A stretch of DNA of 64,000 nucleotides from Niallia sp. FSL W8-0635 (GTDB lineage Bacteria; Bacillota; Bacilli; Bacillales; Cytobacillaceae), in assembly GCF_038007965.1 (NCBI RefSeq), contig NZ_JBBOYD010000001.1, positions 722,501-786,500 on the forward strand. Direction: 5' to 3'. Position 1 is the first letter of the stretch, and each line of letters opens with the position of its first letter. The translations under genes and the position numbers were made by a program. The notes under the pieces were generated by a model. That model made no database searches, was not told the DNA's origin, and saw only the letters and a list, made by a program, of their open reading frames with translations. Positions 55,462-64,000 of the stretch are shown piece after piece.

Positions 55462-57260
55462 GTAAGCAGAATATCTCCAAACAAAAGAAAATCGGCGATG
55501 GCAAACGCGTTATTCAATTTTTAATGCCTTATAAAAAATGGGTCATTGGGGATTCGATTGTTATTGCTATTAGCCAGGTTTTTTCAGCATTAATACCGAC
55601 TTTAGCACTGAGCTGGCTGATCGATACGATTCTTCCAAGTGAGAATAACACCTGGCTATGGGGATTAATGTGGCTTTTGGTATTATCTGCTGTATTAGAT
55701 TTAGGGATGATGATTATTGATGAGTATTTTTGCCATATTACTGCGAAGTCTGTGACAAATAGACAAAAGCTACGATTATTTGGGCATTTGCAAGTGCTGC
55801 CTTTTTCGTTTTATCAAAATAATTCATCAGGAGAATTATTAGCACGAACTTCTGATGATCCAGATACCCTTCATAATTTTTTAGCATGGGAAGGGTCAAC
55901 CTTTATGGCAAGTGCACAAGGGGTAGTGATTTATAGTATTGTATTGCTGTTCATCCATCCTTATTTAATGATTACAAGTGTTGTTCTTGGAATTCTATTT
56001 TACTGGGCATCCAACTATGTAGGGGCTAGAACACGAGCTGCATCAGCGGACGCTAGGGCAGAAGCTTCCAGATATTTAGAGAGATTAAGAGAATCTGTAA
56101 CAGGTATTCATCTATCACGTGTAATGGGAGTTTCCGACAGTGAAGTAGAAAGTGTTGTTTCCATCAGAGATTCTTTTGTAAAACATTCTTTACGAGAATT
56201 AAAGGCAAGAATGCAATCGGTAGTTGTGATTGCAAGCTATAATGGATTTGCATTAGGACTTGTTTATTTTATCAGTACTCTCCTTATCTGGAATGCTGAT
56301 TTAACTAGTGGTCAAATGTTAACAGCAGGTGGATTAGTAACGATTGCGGCAAATGAAATGCAGCGTCTCCTTCGCAATTGGCTTTCAGTCAGACGAACAG
56401 GGCCTGCTTTGGATCGTTCGGATATCTTGCTTTCTCAACCTGTATCAGAAGCAGAAACGAAGCATGGGGTTAGGGGAGAAAGAGCAAGTGGCGATGTGCG
56501 CTTGAAAGACGTGTCTTTCGTTTATCCAGATAAAGAAGAGAGTGTATTAAAGGGAGTTTCTTTTGATATAAAGGCAGGAGAAAAAATAGCCTTAGTTGGT
56601 CCGAGTGGTTCTGGAAAATCTACCATTATTGATCTGCTCTTTCGATTATATGACACAACAAAGGGTTCCATTGAAGTAGATGGTCGAGAGATTCGAGAAT
56701 GGGATACAGACTGGCTGCGCTCGCAAATGGCAATTGTTACACAGGATGTACAAATGCGAAGTGGCACGTTGGCAGATAATTTACGAATTGGAAAATCAGA
56801 TGCTACAGAGAGAGAATTGTATGACGTTCTTCGTGCGAGCGGTTTAGGTGAATTACTCGATACCCTTCCAGATGGACTGAACACAAAGGTCGGAGAAAGA
56901 GGAAGCTTACTATCTGGTGGGCAGAAACAGCGTCTATCTTTAGCACGAGCAATTTTGAAAGACGCGCCAATCCTAGTATTGGATGAAGCAAGCTCAGCGC
57001 TAGATCCTATTACAGAGGCAAAAATTAATGAAGCAGTTTTAAAAACAACAAAGAAACAAACGATTTTCATTATTTCCCACCGACTATCAACAGTACTATC
57101 CGCTGATCGGATTATCGTATTAGATAGAGGCGTAATAGTCGAAGAAGGTACACATAACGAGCTGTTAAAAAATAATAACGGCGTATATTCGCGATTATTC
57201 AAACGGGAAGCAGATATTGGAGAGGCGACTGTTAATCAGAAAGATGCACAGCTTATTTAA
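55458..57260 (+). CDS. ABC exporter half-transporter, second subunit (YfiC-like)
   Basis: A 600-residue partner subunit: membrane domain (about 30-325), NBD with GPSGSGKST near 380, [16 protein letters not shown] and ILVLDEASSALD. Both NBDs look catalytically complete, unlike heterodimers with one degenerate site. The ATGA overlap with the previous gene gives coupled 1:1 synthesis. A terminator follows. Confidence 0.88.
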   Translation: MSKQNISKQKKIGDGKRVIQFLMPYKKWVIGDSIVIAISQVFSALIPTLALSWLIDTILPSENNTWLWGLMWLLVLSAVLDLGMMIIDEYFCHITAKSVTNRQKLRLFGHLQVLPFSFYQNNSSGELLARTSDDPDTLHNFLAWEGSTFMASAQGVVIYSIVLLFIHPYLMITSVVLGILFYWASNYVGARTRAASADARAEASRYLERLRESVTGIHLSRVMGVSDSEVESVVSIRDSFVKHSLRELKARMQSVVVIASYNGFALGLVYFISTLLIWNADLTSGQMLTAGGLVTIAANEMQRLLRNWLSVRRTGPALDRSDILLSQPVSEAETKHGVRGERASGDVRLKDVSFVYPDKEESVLKGVSFDIKAGEKIALVGPSGSGKSTIIDLLFRLYDTTKGSIEVDGREIREWDTDWLRSQMAIVTQDVQMRSGTLADNLRIGKSDATERELYDVLRASGLGELLDTLPDGLNTKVGERGSLLSGGQKQRLSLARAILKDAPILVLDEASSALDPITEAKINEAVLKTTKKQTIFIISHRLSTVLSADRIIVLDRGVIVEEGTHNELLKNNNGVYSRLFKREADIGEATVNQKDAQLI

Positions 57261-57271
57261 ATAAGGCGAAG

Positions 57272-57306
57272 AACAGTAATTACATTTTGGGATTACTGTT
57301 TCTTTT
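57272..57306 (+). terminator. Terminator after the ABC exporter pair
   Basis: AACAGTAAT and ATTACTGTT form a 9-bp perfect stem followed by TCTTTT. Confidence 0.85.
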
Positions 57307-57376
57307 CGTATGTTTTGATTTTTTGGAGAAAGCAAGTTAGAGATGTTTTAAGAACGAAAAAAGAGGGTTTCTCAGT

Positions 57377-57540
57377 GCCCGTTTTATCAAAAGAGGAAGG
57401 AAAAAGGTAATAGAGAAGGCCGCTCTGAGCCCGTTTTGTCAAAAGAGGAAGGCAAAAGGTAACAGAGAAGGCCGCTCTAAACCCGAGTTGGCATCAGAGC
57501 TAGGCAAAAGGTAACAGACTCTTCCCGACAGCGCCCGCTT
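57377..57540. repeat. 52-bp tandem intergenic repeat, about three copies
   Basis: Copies of the unit starting GCCCGTTTTATCAAAAGAGG and ending AGAGAAGGCCGCTCTGA begin at 57377, 57429 and 57481 (steps 52 bp), with a partial fourth GCCCG at 57533. Later copies diverge. It fills much of the roughly 355-bp gap before the threonine aldolase gene. Confidence 0.85.
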
Positions 57541-57615
57541 TCTATTTTTCAAGAAAGTAAAAAGTGCTATAGTTATCATATCGTCAAAATATTCTGAGAG
57601 AGTAGGGGGAATACC

Positions 57616-58712
57616 ATGAAAAATACATTAAGAGAATCCTATAACAAAACCGCCTATAAATTAGGCAATCATGGCAAAAGAAATGTACAAGTATTAAAAG
57701 AAGCCTTGCAGGAAGTAGACGGAAATGTAGAAAGTGATATGTATGGACAAGGACAAATAATAGAAGACTTTCAGCAAAAAATGGCCAATCTTTTCGGAAA
57801 GGAAGCAGCAGCTTTTTTCCAAGTGGAACGATGGCACAGCAAATCGCGCTCCGGATATGGTGTGACGTAAAGGATTTAGGGAAGGTTGCCTATCATCCAT
57901 TAAGTCATTTAGAAATTCATGAACAAGATGGATTAAAGAAGCTTCATAAAATAGAAACCATCTTGTTGGCTGATGAAACGAGAGTAATAGAATTAGAGGA
58001 TATTAGGCAAATGGAGAACGGGATTGCCTGCGTGCTGTTAGAATTGCCGCAGCGTGAAATTGGTGGCCAATTACCAAGCTTTGAGACATTAGAGGAAATT
58101 TCTCGTTATTGTAAAGAGCATGGAATTAAGCTCCATCTCGATGGGGCTAGATTATTGGAAGTACTACCTTATTATCAAAAAACAGCAGCCGAAGTATGTG
58201 CACTATTTGATAGTGTTTATATGTCTTTTTATAAAGGAATCGGCGGAGTTGCCGGGGCAATCTTAGCTGGGAGTGAGGAATTTACAAGCCAAGCAAAGGT
58301 TTGGAAACGAAGATATGGCGGTGATTTAATCAGTTTATATCCATATATTTTATCTGCCGATTATTATTACGAGAAACGAGCTCATAAAATGGCTGAATAC
58401 TATGAATCTGCCAAAGAGCTAGCGGCGTTTTTTAATGGATGTGAAGGGATTCGAACACTTCCAATTGTGCCAGTTTCTAATATGTTCCATGTTCATTTTG
58501 ATTTGGAAAAAGAAGAGGTAGAGGCTGTTTTAACAGATATTCAAGAAGGAATGGGAATTGGAATAAGTGGCTATGTAAAAGAAATCGATGAAAATACTTG
58601 TTCTTTTGAAACTAGCTTAGGTGATGCCTATCAAGAAATTCCGGTAGAAGTGGTTCGAAAAATGTTTGGTTTACTTGCAGAAAAAATAAGGGAAAGAAGG
58701 AGCGGGGAATAA
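57616..58712 (+). pseudogene. Low-specificity L-threonine aldolase with a frameshift
   Basis: A PLP enzyme cleaving threonine or allo-threonine to glycine and acetaldehyde. The first frame (57616-57870) reads to FGKEAAAFF, then departs; the correct continuation PSGTMAQQIALRIWCD is in another frame (second ORF 57831-58712). Restoring one T to the T6 tract at 57813-57818 gives AAAFFPSGTMAQQ and a single product of about 365 residues. Lys of the PLP site is in YKGIGGVAG, and HLDGARLLE is intact. It could be a real pseudogene, slippage-regulated or a sequencing error. Confidence 0.88.
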
Positions 58713-59134
58713 TGGAAATTATCCAGCAATGGGTTCAAGAGGATAGTGATTATATTCGAAAAAAGCTGGTCGCTTATAATATGGAGCAGTTGCCAGATAA
58801 ATTAAAAAGTCCCTATGAAAATATTAGTTTTGTTGTAAAAGATGATAATGGCACAATTATGGCTGGCGTAACTGGTCATATGTTTTGGCATCATATGCAT
58901 GTTGATTTCTTATGGGTGGACGAAAGTGTAAGAAAAGCAGGATACGGCAGCAAGCTCTTAGCGAAGATAGAACAAGCTGCAAAAGAAAATGCATGCACAT
59001 TTATCTATTTAGATACCTTTAGCTTTCAAGCACCAGCCTTTTACGAAAAGCATGGCTACGAAGTATTTGGGACTCTAGATCATTTTCCAGAAAGGGTTAA
59101 ACAATACTTTTTGAAGAAAAAATTAGTGGAATAG
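58712..59134 (+). CDS. GNAT acetyltransferase
   Basis: A 140-residue single GNAT domain: VDFLWVDESVRKAGYGSKLL (acetyl-CoA loop near 72-80), then YLDTFSFQAPAFYEKHGYEVFG. Its ATG overlaps the aldolase stop by one base (TAATG) with AAGGAGCGGGG upstream, so it is cotranscribed with the damaged gene. Substrate unknown. Confidence 0.85.
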   Translation: MEIIQQWVQEDSDYIRKKLVAYNMEQLPDKLKSPYENISFVVKDDNGTIMAGVTGHMFWHHMHVDFLWVDESVRKAGYGSKLLAKIEQAAKENACTFIYLDTFSFQAPAFYEKHGYEVFGTLDHFPERVKQYFLKKKLVE

Positions 59135-59180
59135 AAATAGAATGAAAACTTTGATGGGTGGAGAGAAGGGAAGAAGAGGA

Positions 59181-59314
59181 TTGGCTGATAAATCGAAATT
59201 TTGGCTGATATCTGTGTTGGATTGGCTGATAAATCGAAATTTTGGCTGATATCTGTGTTGGATTGGCTGATAAATCGAAATTTTGGCTGATATCTGCCTT
59301 GATTTGGCTGATAA
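59181..59314. repeat. Phased intergenic array of TTGGCTGAT, seven copies
   Basis: TTGGCTGAT at 59181, 59201, 59222, 59242, 59263, 59283 and 59304, steps alternating 20 and 21 bp. This core is the reverse complement of the AATCAGCCAA core at 8.9-9.1 kb. The unit alternates AAATCGAAATTTTGGCTGAT and ATCTGTGTTGGATTGGCTGA-type linkers. It lies between GNAT and the permease gene. Confidence 0.95.
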
Positions 59315-59470
59315 AGAAAAAAATTCCCTACTATTAGATTAAGAAAGCCTTATTTTCCTTTCAATAGATCCTTTTCTGGAAAAAATAGGGTTGATTAGCA
59401 ATCGATATATCCATATAATTTGAATAGTAAGAATTTTTAGTTGGTGGTAACGGGAAAAGAAAGGAGATCT

Positions 59471-61555
59471 ATGAGAAAATTTGCGAAATTAATCATCTAT
59501 TATTTACTTGGCACGATTGCAATACTTGCTTTAAGTGTTTTTCCAAAATACTTTCAAATGAGAGATTTTCCAGAGGGAGAGGGATATTTTTCAACCCTTC
59601 TGTCTTTTTTATCACAGGAATTTTTTCAGAAAGATGGATGGGTATATTCCTTAAACGGTGTAGATGAAAAGCCGATATTGGATGTGCTCTGGCCGGCTTT
59701 TGTTTATTCGATGGAAATTCTGTTTGGGGCTTTATTGCTAGGATGCGCTGTTGCTTTTATTTTATCACTCGTATCTTTTTTTCTACCGAAATTTCTGTTG
59801 CAACCAATAAAGAGAATCCTAGACTTAATTGAATCGATTCCAGACATTATTATTGCAACACTTCTACAAGCGCTAGTCATCTTTATTTTTGTACATACTG
59901 GTGTAGAAATATTTGAAGTGGCCAGTTATTCAGATAAGGCATATTTAGGCCCGATTATTACCCTTGCTATTCTTCCTGCTGTTTCATTATTTAAAATTCT
60001 TATCCTGATGATGGAAGAAGAATTTTTGAAGATGTATGTAACCTTTGCAAGAAGTAAAGGGATTCATAACTTTCCGATTTTGCTGAAGCACATACTTCGA
60101 AATATTATTCCAGTCTCGTTCCATCATTTAAAAATAATTATATGGGGCTTGCTATCTAGTCAATTTATTATCGAACGGCTCTTTAATGTACATGGATTTA
60201 CTTATTTTCTCGTAGAAAGCTTTACGCCAATGACAATTGCTGTGTCCTTGCTGCTTATATTTACGCCATTTTTTATTATTTTTCAACTAGTTGATATCGT
60301 GTTGAAAGAGGAGAAAGAACCAGCACGTGATTTGAAAAAAGAATCGAGGAAAGAGAAGCTAACCTTCACACACTTTGCCTCCTCCTTTAAGGTATTTCTT
60401 CTTAATATAAAGGATGGATTCCAACAATTTAGCTGGCGAAGATTTTCCTTAATTCGTCCAGTTATGTGGGTAGGAAAGATGTTAGGCAGCCATATGAAAA
60501 ACTGGAAATTTGCTGTTGGGAGCTTGTTTTTTATCGTGGTAATTGGGTATAGCATTCTTTACTCTGTTACAACTAATAATCATGTTGATCAAATGAATTT
60601 ATTATATGCTGAAGATGGAGCGACCCTAATTGCTGCTCCGCCTTTTGCGCCAACAGAACCTTTTTTCTTTGGGTCTGACAAAATGGGGTATAGCCTTTTT
60701 GATCAAATTGTTATTGGGGCAAAATATACCTTGCTTTTTGCCCTGCTTATTGCATTTTTACGAGTAATTGGTGGATTACTGTTTGCGGTTGTTTATTCTT
60801 TTCATGTCAAACCTAAAGTGCAGCAATGGTTGGCAAAGACTGTAGATTCGATTCATTTTATGCCATTAAGCTTGATTGCCTATATTTTGCTAAGACCGAT
60901 CCTGTTACCTGGCTTTGACGGATTCAGCTATTCCTTTTGGGAAAGGGTCTTTTTAGAAACGATGATTTTAACTTTACTAGTTGTACCATTAACGACCGTA
61001 TTATTAGGAAAAGAGATTAATCGCGTGCTAGATTATGAATTTATTGCAAGTGCTAAGGTGATGGGCGGTGGGAAATTTCAAATCTTTACTCGGCATATTC
61101 TTCCACATTTAGGACCAAGACTTACCATTCTATTTGGACAGCAATTTATCCATGTTTTGTTAATCTTTATGCACTTAGGTATGTTTGATTACTTCTTTGG
61201 TGGAACAAAATTATCAATGGATGCTATGTTTGCAGATCCTCCTCGATCGATTACCTATGAATGGTCTGGGTTAATAGGACAAGTTGGCAGACTAGCTCTC
61301 GGATCCGGAAGATACTGGTATTTGTATTTACTCGTTCCATTTATTCTTGCAATTTTTGCGATGCAACTGATTGTACAAGGTGTAAAAGAGGTGCAACAAG
61401 TAAAAGTAGGAGTAATTTTTAAGCATCCAAATCCAAATATGTATAAGAAAAAACAAAAACTAGAAAAAAAGGAAGTAGCCCCATCCATAACAAAAGAAAG
61501 TTTTACACAGATAGGGAGAGATTCGAATGGAAATCAGGCAATTACACCGCCATGA
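59471..61555 (+). CDS. Fused peptide/Opp-type ABC permease, orphan
   Basis: A 694-residue membrane protein that joins two binding-protein-dependent permease domains of the DppB and DppC kind. The first has FARSKGIHNFPILLKHILRN (EAA-like loop near 205), the second has SAKVMGGGKFQIFTRHILPH near 525. No ATPase or receptor gene is adjacent, so partners must be elsewhere. ATG 59471 with AAGGAG 5 bases upstream is preferred over 59441. Substrate unknown; length of 694 is twice the normal single permease. Confidence 0.85.
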   Translation: MRKFAKLIIYYLLGTIAILALSVFPKYFQMRDFPEGEGYFSTLLSFLSQEFFQKDGWVYSLNGVDEKPILDVLWPAFVYSMEILFGALLLGCAVAFILSLVSFFLPKFLLQPIKRILDLIESIPDIIIATLLQALVIFIFVHTGVEIFEVASYSDKAYLGPIITLAILPAVSLFKILILMMEEEFLKMYVTFARSKGIHNFPILLKHILRNIIPVSFHHLKIIIWGLLSSQFIIERLFNVHGFTYFLVESFTPMTIAVSLLLIFTPFFIIFQLVDIVLKEEKEPARDLKKESRKEKLTFTHFASSFKVFLLNIKDGFQQFSWRRFSLIRPVMWVGKMLGSHMKNWKFAVGSLFFIVVIGYSILYSVTTNNHVDQMNLLYAEDGATLIAAPPFAPTEPFFFGSDKMGYSLFDQIVIGAKYTLLFALLIAFLRVIGGLLFAVVYSFHVKPKVQQWLAKTVDSIHFMPLSLIAYILLRPILLPGFDGFSYSFWERVFLETMILTLLVVPLTTVLLGKEINRVLDYEFIASAKVMGGGKFQIFTRHILPHLGPRLTILFGQQFIHVLLIFMHLGMFDYFFGGTKLSMDAMFADPPRSITYEWSGLIGQVGRLALGSGRYWYLYLLVPFILAIFAMQLIVQGVKEVQQVKVGVIFKHPNPNMYKKKQKLEKKEVAPSITKESFTQIGRDSNGNQAITPP

Positions 61556-62024
61556 TGCCGAAGCATATTTTGCACTAAGATTAGAAGCGCTGAAAACAAA
61601 TCCAGAAGCATTTGGGTCTAGCTATGAGGAAGAAAAAGACTATCCGATTAGTCGAACAGAGAATAGGTTAGCTGATTCATCTTCATATGTATTTGGAGCA
61701 TTTGTTGAAAATCAACTAATCGGTGTCTTGACCTTAATGAAGGATACGAAACAAAAAATGAGCCATCGCGGCCATTTATATGCAGCCTATGTTACTCCTT
61801 TAAACAGAGGAAAAGGCGCTGGGAAACAGTTAGTACAAATAGCAATTAATAAAGCACAGGAGTTACGAGAGATAGAGCAGCTATATTTAGAAGTAGTTGC
61901 TGATAATATACCAGCCAAAAAGTTATATGAATCCTTGGGGTTTGAAACCTATGGCATTGATCGAAAGGCATTAAAAGTTAGTGGGAAATATTATGATGAA
62001 GCATTAATGGTTCTCTATTTATAG
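61527..62024 (+). CDS. GNAT acetyltransferase, RimI-like
   Basis: A 165-residue GNAT domain: MEIRQLHRHDAEAYFALRLEAL start, AAYVTPLNRGKGAGKQLV (acetyl-CoA loop), LEVVADNIPAKKLYESLGFE. It overlaps the permease end by 29 bases in another frame, with AGGGAGAG before ATG 61527. Substrate unknown. It is likely cotranscribed with the permease. Confidence 0.88.
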   Translation: MEIRQLHRHDAEAYFALRLEALKTNPEAFGSSYEEEKDYPISRTENRLADSSSYVFGAFVENQLIGVLTLMKDTKQKMSHRGHLYAAYVTPLNRGKGAGKQLVQIAINKAQELREIEQLYLEVVADNIPAKKLYESLGFETYGIDRKALKVSGKYYDEALMVLYL

Positions 62025-62035
62025 TAGATTTTAGG

Positions 62036-62079
62036 CTGTGGTTAAACTTTTACTAGTAGAAGTTTGGCCACAGTTTTTA
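62036..62079 (+). terminator. Terminator after the GNAT gene
   Basis: CTGTGG-TTAAACTT and AAGTTTGG-CCACAG pair with a small internal mismatch, followed by a T-rich tail. Confidence 0.85.
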
Positions 62080-62130
62080 TTTTTTCCTAGATAAACTATT
62101 CGAATATTATAATAAAAAATTATTTAAATA

Positions 62131-62157
62131 TAAACAATTGAGGAAAAAGTCCGATAT
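62131..62157 (+). promoter_or_regulatory. SigD (motility sigma) promoter of the chemoreceptor
   Basis: TAAA (62131-62134), 15 bases and TCCGATAT (62150-62157) match the SigD consensus TAAA-N15-GCCGATAT except for one base. It lies about 290 bases before the MCP start. The leader (62165-62450) has a strong AAAGGAGGAG at about 62325 without a start codon behind it and no other feature I can name. Confidence 0.85.
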
Positions 62158-62453
62158 ATTATTTGTAAATGAAATTGAATTATTCAGTAAATTACTTTAA
62201 TATGGTACATACGAAGTAATAAATCACCTTGTTTTTTAGTGAATCTAATTCTATTTTACTAGTTTAAAAGAAAGAATGATTTAGAAAATAGAGGAAGACA
62301 AACAAAGAATATTCGTTATAAAAGAAAGGAGGAGAAAAATAGGAAAACTAAAAATTGCTATTTCGGAATATTCTTAAATTTATTCCAATGGATAGAAAGG
62401 ACGACATATCTTAAGTAGTGGGGGTCTTAAATCATCAAGGGGGAGAACTTGTG

Positions 62454-64000
62454 ATGGCAAAAATAAAGTTTAGAAAAATAAAAATAGCTGGTCCAAAGAA
62501 AGAGAAAAAACCAAAGCAATCTAGTAAGCTAATGAATGGGAATTTTAAATTTTTTGGAAAGTTAAAATTAAATAATAGTCAGTTACATAAGTTAAATAAT
62601 GTATCAATCGGGTGGAAATATGGAATTACGTTACTGCTTGTTTTTGCACTTTTAATCATTACTACTATTCTAGTAACGACACGTTTAGTTCATATTAATG
62701 GCAATATTGAACAATTAAATAAAACAGATGAAAGAGCACTAATTATTACAGAAATGGGTTCGATTACTCGTGAAAAAAGTATTAGCATTTTAAATTATCT
62801 CGACTATCAAAATCCTACATATGTGGATGATTATCAAGTGAGTATTACTAAATTTAATGAATATGAAGAAGCGATAAAGAAAGATATTCGAAATGAGGAA
62901 GAGCAAGCTTTATTTGATGAAATTGTCGAACGCGATAAGAAAATGAATGAATTATTTATTGATCAAATTATACCTGCGATACAAGCAAATGACAGATCCG
63001 CTATTAATTCCTTAAGCTTAACAAATACAACACTTCGTAATAGAACGATTACTGCTTTAAGTAAAATGCAAGAATTGGTACAAGTTAGTCGTACAAAAGC
63101 AGCAAGTGATGCGGTTGATAGTGCAGCTATCGCGACAAAAACCTTAGTTATTGCAATGATTACTGCTCTAATTATCGGTACAGTATTAATCATCATTATC
63201 AGTCGAATCATTACTCGTAATTTAAAGAAAGTTGTTCAAGTTAGTGATACAGTTGCCAATGGGGATTTAACTGCTGAGAACATTAATTATGAAGGCAAGG
63301 ATGAGATTGGTAAATTAGCTCAGTCCATGAATAAAATGAGCAATAATCTCCGTATGGTTATTCAAAAGATATCAGAAGTATCGATTACCGTTAACAAGCA
63401 AAGTGAGAATTTATCCCAATCTACAAATGAAGTGACTGCTGGAAGTCAGCAAGTAGCAACAACCATGCAGGAATTATCTTCCGGAGCAGAGAATCAAGCA
63501 AATACGGCAAGTGATTTAGCAGCATCAATGGAATCCTTTTCTGGCACGATTGGCGACGCCTATACGCAAGGGGAGTTAATATATCAATCCTCTAATAAAG
63601 TGTTAGGGATGACGAATGACGGTAGTCGATTAATGGAGTCTTCTATAGAACAAATGAATGTGATTAATAAAATTATGAAAGAGGCTGTAGAAAAAGTACA
63701 TGGCTTGGATACACAGTCTCAGGAAATATCGAAATTAGTTTCTGTTATCAAAGGAATTGCTGATCAAACAAATTTACTTGCCTTAAATGCAGCAATTGAA
63801 GCAGCACGAGCTGGAGAGCATGGGAGAGGATTTGCAGTAGTCGCAGATGAAGTAAGAAAGCTTGCCGAACAAGTTGCATTCTCTGTCACAGATATTACAA
63901 ATATCGTAGGAAGTATTCAAAAAGAATCAAGTGTTGTAACAGATTCCCTACAAGGTGGATATGAAGAAGTAATGAAAGGTACAGAACAGATTAAAACAAC
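62454..64000 (+). CDS. Methyl-accepting chemotaxis protein, C-terminus outside window
   Basis: The frame is open from ATG 62454 to the end (about 515 residues seen). It has a basic, lysine-rich cytoplasmic start (about 1-60), two membrane helices (about 63-83 and 222-246) around a helical 4HB-like extracellular sensor, HAMP, and the signalling tip with [19 protein letters not shown] and [20 protein letters not shown] 62451 is a possible alternative start; AAGGGGGAG lies 6-9 bases before. The SigD promoter supports a role in motility. The ligand is unknown. The long basic N-terminus is unusual. Confidence 0.92.
   Translation, partial: MAKIKFRKIKIAGPKKEKKPKQSSKLMNGNFKFFGKLKLNNSQLHKLNNVSIGWKYGITLLLVFALLIITTILVTTRLVHINGNIEQLNKTDERALIITEMGSITREKSISILNYLDYQNPTYVDDYQVSITKFNEYEEAIKKDIRNEEEQALFDEIVERDKKMNELFIDQIIPAIQANDRSAINSLSLTNTTLRNRTITALSKMQELVQVSRTKAASDAVDSAAIATKTLVIAMITALIIGTVLIIIISRIITRNLKKVVQVSDTVANGDLTAENINYEGKDEIGKLAQSMNKMSNNLRMVIQKISEVSITVNKQSENLSQSTNEVTAGSQQVATTMQELSSGAENQANTASDLAASMESFSGTIGDAYTQGELIYQSSNKVLGMTNDGSRLMESSIEQMNVINKIMKEAVEKVHGLDTQSQEISKLVSVIKGIADQTNLLALNAAIEAARAGEHGRGFAVVADEVRKLAEQVAFSVTDITNIVGSIQKESSVVTDSLQGGYEEVMKGTEQIKT

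Noticed and set aside
56522..57202. 226-residue minus-strand ORF in the exporter gene
   Set aside because: It is the antisense shadow of the second exporter NBD with low-complexity Ser-rich content.

Overview
The window is a low-GC chromosomal segment of a Bacillaceae bacterium. The evidence is strong AGGAGG ribosome sites, many TTG and GTG starts, intrinsic terminators after most units, B. subtilis-type genes (vmlR, ydjGHI, pstB-phoU, yhfB-like fabH) and Bacillus-type operators for CcpA, TnrA/GlnR, FapR and SigD. The genus cannot be fixed from the sequence; a Niallia, Cytobacillus or Neobacillus relative is plausible. No rRNA, tRNA, CRISPR or prophage was seen.

Layout. 1-6.2 kb: end of the phosphate uptake locus (pstB, phoU), an M20 peptidase, a FapR-box-linked FabH, and a chemoreceptor behind a c-di-GMP-I riboswitch. 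6.4-14 kb: two MFS exporters flanking an ArsR-type regulator, FabF, an MmyB-like regulator, and a quinone-reductase-like NmrA protein divergent from an HxlR regulator. 14-22.5 kb: a glutamine-type ABC importer with a TnrA/GlnR box, vmlR (ABC-F antibiotic resistance) behind a transcription attenuator, an S66 peptidase, a UvrC-like nuclease, a GNAT protein and CueP. 22.7-23.9 kb: a second c-di-GMP-I riboswitch in front of a PAS-GGDEF diguanylate cyclase. 24.1-33.4 kb: a pentose or multiple-sugar uptake and sensing cluster (chvE-gguA-gguB, then xylFII-lytS-yesN and xylF), under a cre site. 33.5-45.7 kb: SelO, an isochorismatase-like hydrolase, ydjGHI without pspA, a GAF-PucR regulator convergent with an amidohydrolase and AbgT transporter, and a CorA-like protein. 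45.7-53.5 kb: an AraC regulator gene destroyed by both a nonsense codon and an ISLre2-type insertion, GH42 beta-galactosidase, an ArsR-type regulator and GH51 arabinofuranosidase with a cre-covered promoter. 53.7-64 kb: a two-gene ABC exporter, a frameshifted threonine aldolase, two GNAT proteins, an orphan fused peptide-type permease, and a second chemoreceptor with a SigD promoter that runs off the end.

The genes suggest a plant- or polysaccharide-associated lifestyle. GH51 and GH42 would release arabinose and galactose, the ChvE/Ggu system would import them, XylFII-LytS-YesN would sense xylose-like sugars, and CcpA would shut both off on preferred carbon. Two c-di-GMP riboswitches link a chemoreceptor and a diguanylate cyclase to the motile/sessile decision.

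The least explained feature is a set of six short intergenic repeat arrays. Three have cores spaced alternately 20 and 21 bp (41-bp period). The others have periods of about 51-52 bp. All are close to whole numbers of DNA helical turns. Two arrays 50 kb apart share the core AATCAGCCAA in opposite orientation.
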